Assembly (NCBI GenBank): GCA_964490935.1
Contig: CAZBEO010000134.1
Location: 1 to 8,114 of the forward strand
Direction: 5' to 3'
Length of the DNA stretch: 8,114 nucleotides
DNA from: JAQVYB01 sp964490935
GTDB lineage: Bacteria > Verrucomicrobiota > Kiritimatiellia > RZYC01
The notes under the pieces were generated by a model that worked only from the letters and a program-made list of their open reading frames with translations, was not told the origin of the DNA and made no database searches. Shown here in pieces: positions 6,263-8,114 of the stretch. Within the stretch, counting starts at the first letter, position 1; each line of letters opens with the position of its first letter. A program made the position numbers and the translations under genes.

Positions 6263-6355
6263 ATTTGCGTCCATTCGCGTCCATTCGCGGTTTTCTCCCA
6301 CATTTTCTCTCAAATTTCCGCAATAATCAGATTTATCCCGTTCATGCCGTAAAAA
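6252..6355. repeat. Second mosaic of short intergenic repeats
   Basis: In order: CCCTCCCAAAAATTTGCG; TCCATTCGCG twice in tandem (6270-6279, 6280-6289); GTTTTC; CATTTTCTCTC (6300-6310); and a diverged ATCCTG-like block, ATTTATCCCGTTCATGCCGT (6331-6350). The order matches the mosaic at 895-1030. It ends only about 15 bases before the ATG of the next gene, so the 5' leader, and perhaps the promoter, of that gene lies in repeat sequence. Confidence 0.7.
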
Positions 6356-6368
6356 ACGAAAAAACATC

Positions 6369-8030
6369 ATGAAAAATCCCACGACAGAAAAAATCGCCGC
6401 CCTCCAACTACGGGTCAGCCAGGTCATGCTGGATCTCGATGCCCCGCCGGAGGCCCTGCTTAACACCCTTGCACGCAAACTCGGCGCCGATCCCTCCGCC
6501 CTCGAAAACCTCCAAATCCTCCGACGCTCCGTCGACGCCCGAGCACCGCGACGCGAAGCGCCCCGCCTCTCCTTTCAGGTCAGCGTCACCTGGAACAATC
6601 CTCCCTCCAAGCTGCGGCTGAAAGACCGCGACATTGAAATTCTGCCCCCCTCCGAATCCCCGGAAGAATCGCCTCCCACGGCAGCGAGAAACCAATCGGC
6701 ATTCACCGCACAACCCGTCGTGATTGGCGCGGGGCCCGCCGGCCTCTTCGCCGCCCTCCTCTTGGCCGAAGCGGGTGCCAAACCCCTCCTTCTCGAACGA
6801 GGGGCCAACGCCGAAAAACGCGCACAGCAAATCGTCGCCTTCTGGCAGGACGATCAGCTCAACCCCGAAAGCAACGTCCTCTATGGTGAAGGGGGTGCCG
6901 GCCTCTTTTCCGACGGCAAACTCACGGCCCGAAGCAAAGATAAGCCGCGTGTTCGCCGCTTCCTCGCCGAACTCGTCCGCGCCGGAGCCCCCAAAGAAAT
7001 TCTCGTCGATGCGCATCCCCACGTCGGGAGCGATGCCCTCCTCCGCATTATCCCCCAATTGCGCCGCCGCATCCTGGAACTCGGCGGTGAAATACGTTGC
7101 GAAACCCGGCTCGACGACATCGAACTCGAAGACGGACGCCTGCGGGCCATTCGCACCGGCGACCAAACCATCCGCACCGATCACGTCATCCTGGCCACAG
7201 GACACAGCGCACGCGATGTGTATCACCTACTGCATGCACGCGGCGTCCTGCTCGAACCCAAACCCTTTGCCGTCGGCCTGCGTCTCGAACTCCCACAGGC
7301 CGACATCGATCGCGCACAATGGGGGGACTGGGCTGGCCACCCCCAACTCGGTGCCGCCTCCTTCTGGCTCACGCGCCGCGAAGAAGGCTCTCTGCGTGCC
7401 TGCTACTCCTTCTGCATGTGCCCCGGCGGCTCCGTCATCGCCTGCGCCTCCGCACCCGGCGCACTCACCACCAACGGCATGAGCGGTTCCCAACGCAACC
7501 TCCCCTTCGGTAATGCCGCCTTCCTCGTACCCGTCACACCGATTGACTACGCCGCCGACTTGCACACCATCGAAGACCCACTCGCGGGATGTCTCTTTCA
7601 GGAGCGCATGGAACGACGCGCCTTCGAACTCGCCGGCAACACCTACCGCCTCCCGCTGATGCGCCTCGATGATTTTCTCGCGCAGCGTCCCACCGCCGAA
7701 CTCCCGGCCGACCGCTCCTGCACACGCGCCATACCTGCCGACTTCCGGGAACTCCTTCCCACCAGTCTGCTCGAAACCCTGCGCGGAACTCTCCCCAAAA
7801 TGCTCGCACAACTCCACGGCATAAACCCGCAGGAGGTCGTCCTCTACGCCCCTGAAACACGCAGCTCCAGTCCCGTCCGCATCACCCGCGACGACTCCAT
7901 GCAATCTCTCTCCACCCCCGGCCTCTACCCCTGCGGAGAAGGAGCAGGCTATGGAGGAGGCATCGTCAGTTCCGCACTCGACGGAATGCGCGCCGCCGAA
8001 TCCATTCTGGCAATCCGCCAATCTGGGTAG
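6369..8030 (+). CDS. FAD-dependent dehydrogenase, COG2509 type
   Basis: This encodes a 553-residue, probably cytoplasmic flavoprotein. An N-terminal domain (about 1-95) ends in a proline/serine-rich linker at 92-110. The Rossmann FAD motif V-I-G-A-G-P-A-G-L-F-A-A-L is at 118-130, with the ribose-binding acidic residue Glu143 in L-L-E-R-G. Further family features are G-E-G-G-A-G-L-F-S-D-G-K-L at about 173-185, the A-T-G-H-S segment at 276-280, and a C-terminal FAD-contact motif C-G-E-G-A-G-Y-G-G-G-I-V at 522-533. The length is usual for this family, whose substrate and electron acceptor are not established as far as I know. The ATG at 6369 lies in an A-rich run with no Shine-Dalgarno, unlike the other genes here; I kept it because the N-terminal domain starts there. 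A 288-bp repeat-filled gap separates it from the permease, so it is probably an independent unit. Confidence 0.92.
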   Translation: MKNPTTEKIAALQLRVSQVMLDLDAPPEALLNTLARKLGADPSALENLQILRRSVDARAPRREAPRLSFQVSVTWNNPPSKLRLKDRDIEILPPSESPEESPPTAARNQSAFTAQPVVIGAGPAGLFAALLLAEAGAKPLLLERGANAEKRAQQIVAFWQDDQLNPESNVLYGEGGAGLFSDGKLTARSKDKPRVRRFLAELVRAGAPKEILVDAHPHVGSDALLRIIPQLRRRILELGGEIRCETRLDDIELEDGRLRAIRTGDQTIRTDHVILATGHSARDVYHLLHARGVLLEPKPFAVGLRLELPQADIDRAQWGDWAGHPQLGAASFWLTRREEGSLRACYSFCMCPGGSVIACASAPGALTTNGMSGSQRNLPFGNAAFLVPVTPIDYAADLHTIEDPLAGCLFQERMERRAFELAGNTYRLPLMRLDDFLAQRPTAELPADRSCTRAIPADFRELLPTSLLETLRGTLPKMLAQLHGINPQEVVLYAPETRSSSPVRITRDDSMQSLSTPGLYPCGEGAGYGGGIVSSALDGMRAAESILAIRQSG

Positions 8031-8049
8031 AAGCAACTCTCAAATCATC

Positions 8050-8114
8050 GGGGTCACACGTAACAGTTTAGCGGATTTCGGGAGGACTCATGAGGTGTCG
8101 CCTACCGGCAGGTT
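8050..8114 (+). mobile_element. Possible left end of a transposase-bearing element (truncated by window)
   Basis: GGGGTCACACGTAACAGTTT (8050-8069) resembles, from memory, GGGGTCA-type sequences found ahead of REP-associated (Y1) transposase genes in similar genomes. It starts 20 bp after the FAD gene and runs into a candidate gene start at 8090. The window ends before any diagnostic residue, so this is a weak inference. Confidence 0.25.
8090..8114 (+). CDS. Possible gene start, truncated at window edge
   Basis: An ATG at 8090 follows GGGAGGA (8080-8086) at a short spacing of three bases and reads M-R-C-R-L-P-A-G to the edge. A basic start of this kind would fit a Y1 (REP-associated) transposase, but eight residues cannot identify a family. 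The ATG sits inside the palindrome CTCATGAG (8087-8094). Confidence 0.25.

Noticed and set aside
6095..6289. CRISPR-like array in the repeat gap
   Set aside because: There are only two or three units, which adjoin without unique spacers, and no cas gene is present.
5913..6478. Overlapping minus-strand frames across the repeat gap
   Set aside because: Their repeated P-N-A-L or S-R-M-R-S phrases are translations of the tandem intergenic repeat, not a protein family.
6408..8036. Two adjoining minus-strand open frames opposite the FAD gene
   Set aside because: The Gly/Glu/Ala/Phe-rich shadow composition and the clear FAD motifs on the plus strand exclude them.

Overview
The window is GC-rich bacterial chromosome with five plus-strand genes (one split by a frameshift), separated by intergenic spaces full of short dispersed repeats. 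The repeat vocabulary is distinctive: ATTCGCG units spaced by TCC, ATCCTGTTTATCCTG-like blocks, paired CGTCTCTGCGT blocks, and GGGAGGG hairpins. From memory this suits genomes of the PVC group (Verrucomicrobiota, Kiritimatiellota or Lentisphaerota), often seen as metagenome bins. This placement is inference, because there is no rRNA or marker gene here. The genes favour C-ending codons, which also produces long antisense open frames that are not genes.

Layout: 1-364 is a repeat with a minus-strand terminator-like hairpin, then unassigned sequence and a 5' leader. 365-877 encodes a small exported DUF2059 protein. 878-1202 is an intergenic repeat mosaic. 1203-1682 encodes a membrane protein with a bacterial PH (bPH2/DUF304) domain. 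1778-2812 encodes an RND-type membrane fusion protein, and 2840-6080 its inner-membrane RND permease. The permease frame is broken by one extra A near 4791; removing it restores a 1079-residue protein. 6081-6368 is a second repeat-filled gap with tandem 45/46-bp hairpin units, a copy of the repeat at the left edge, and a second mosaic. 6369-8030 encodes a COG2509-type FAD-dependent dehydrogenase. The last 65 bases may be the left end of a transposase element.

How they work together: the fusion protein and permease lie 27 bp apart and would form two parts of a tripartite efflux pump. No outer-membrane TolC-like gene is present, so that part must be encoded elsewhere. The PH-domain gene lies 95 bp upstream on the same strand and could be co-transcribed. 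The DUF2059 and FAD genes are set off by repeat-filled gaps and look like independent units.

I found no convincing undescribed defence or biosynthetic system. The most informative signals are the precisely located frameshift and a family of intergenic hairpins whose stems differ in sequence while keeping most of their pairing.
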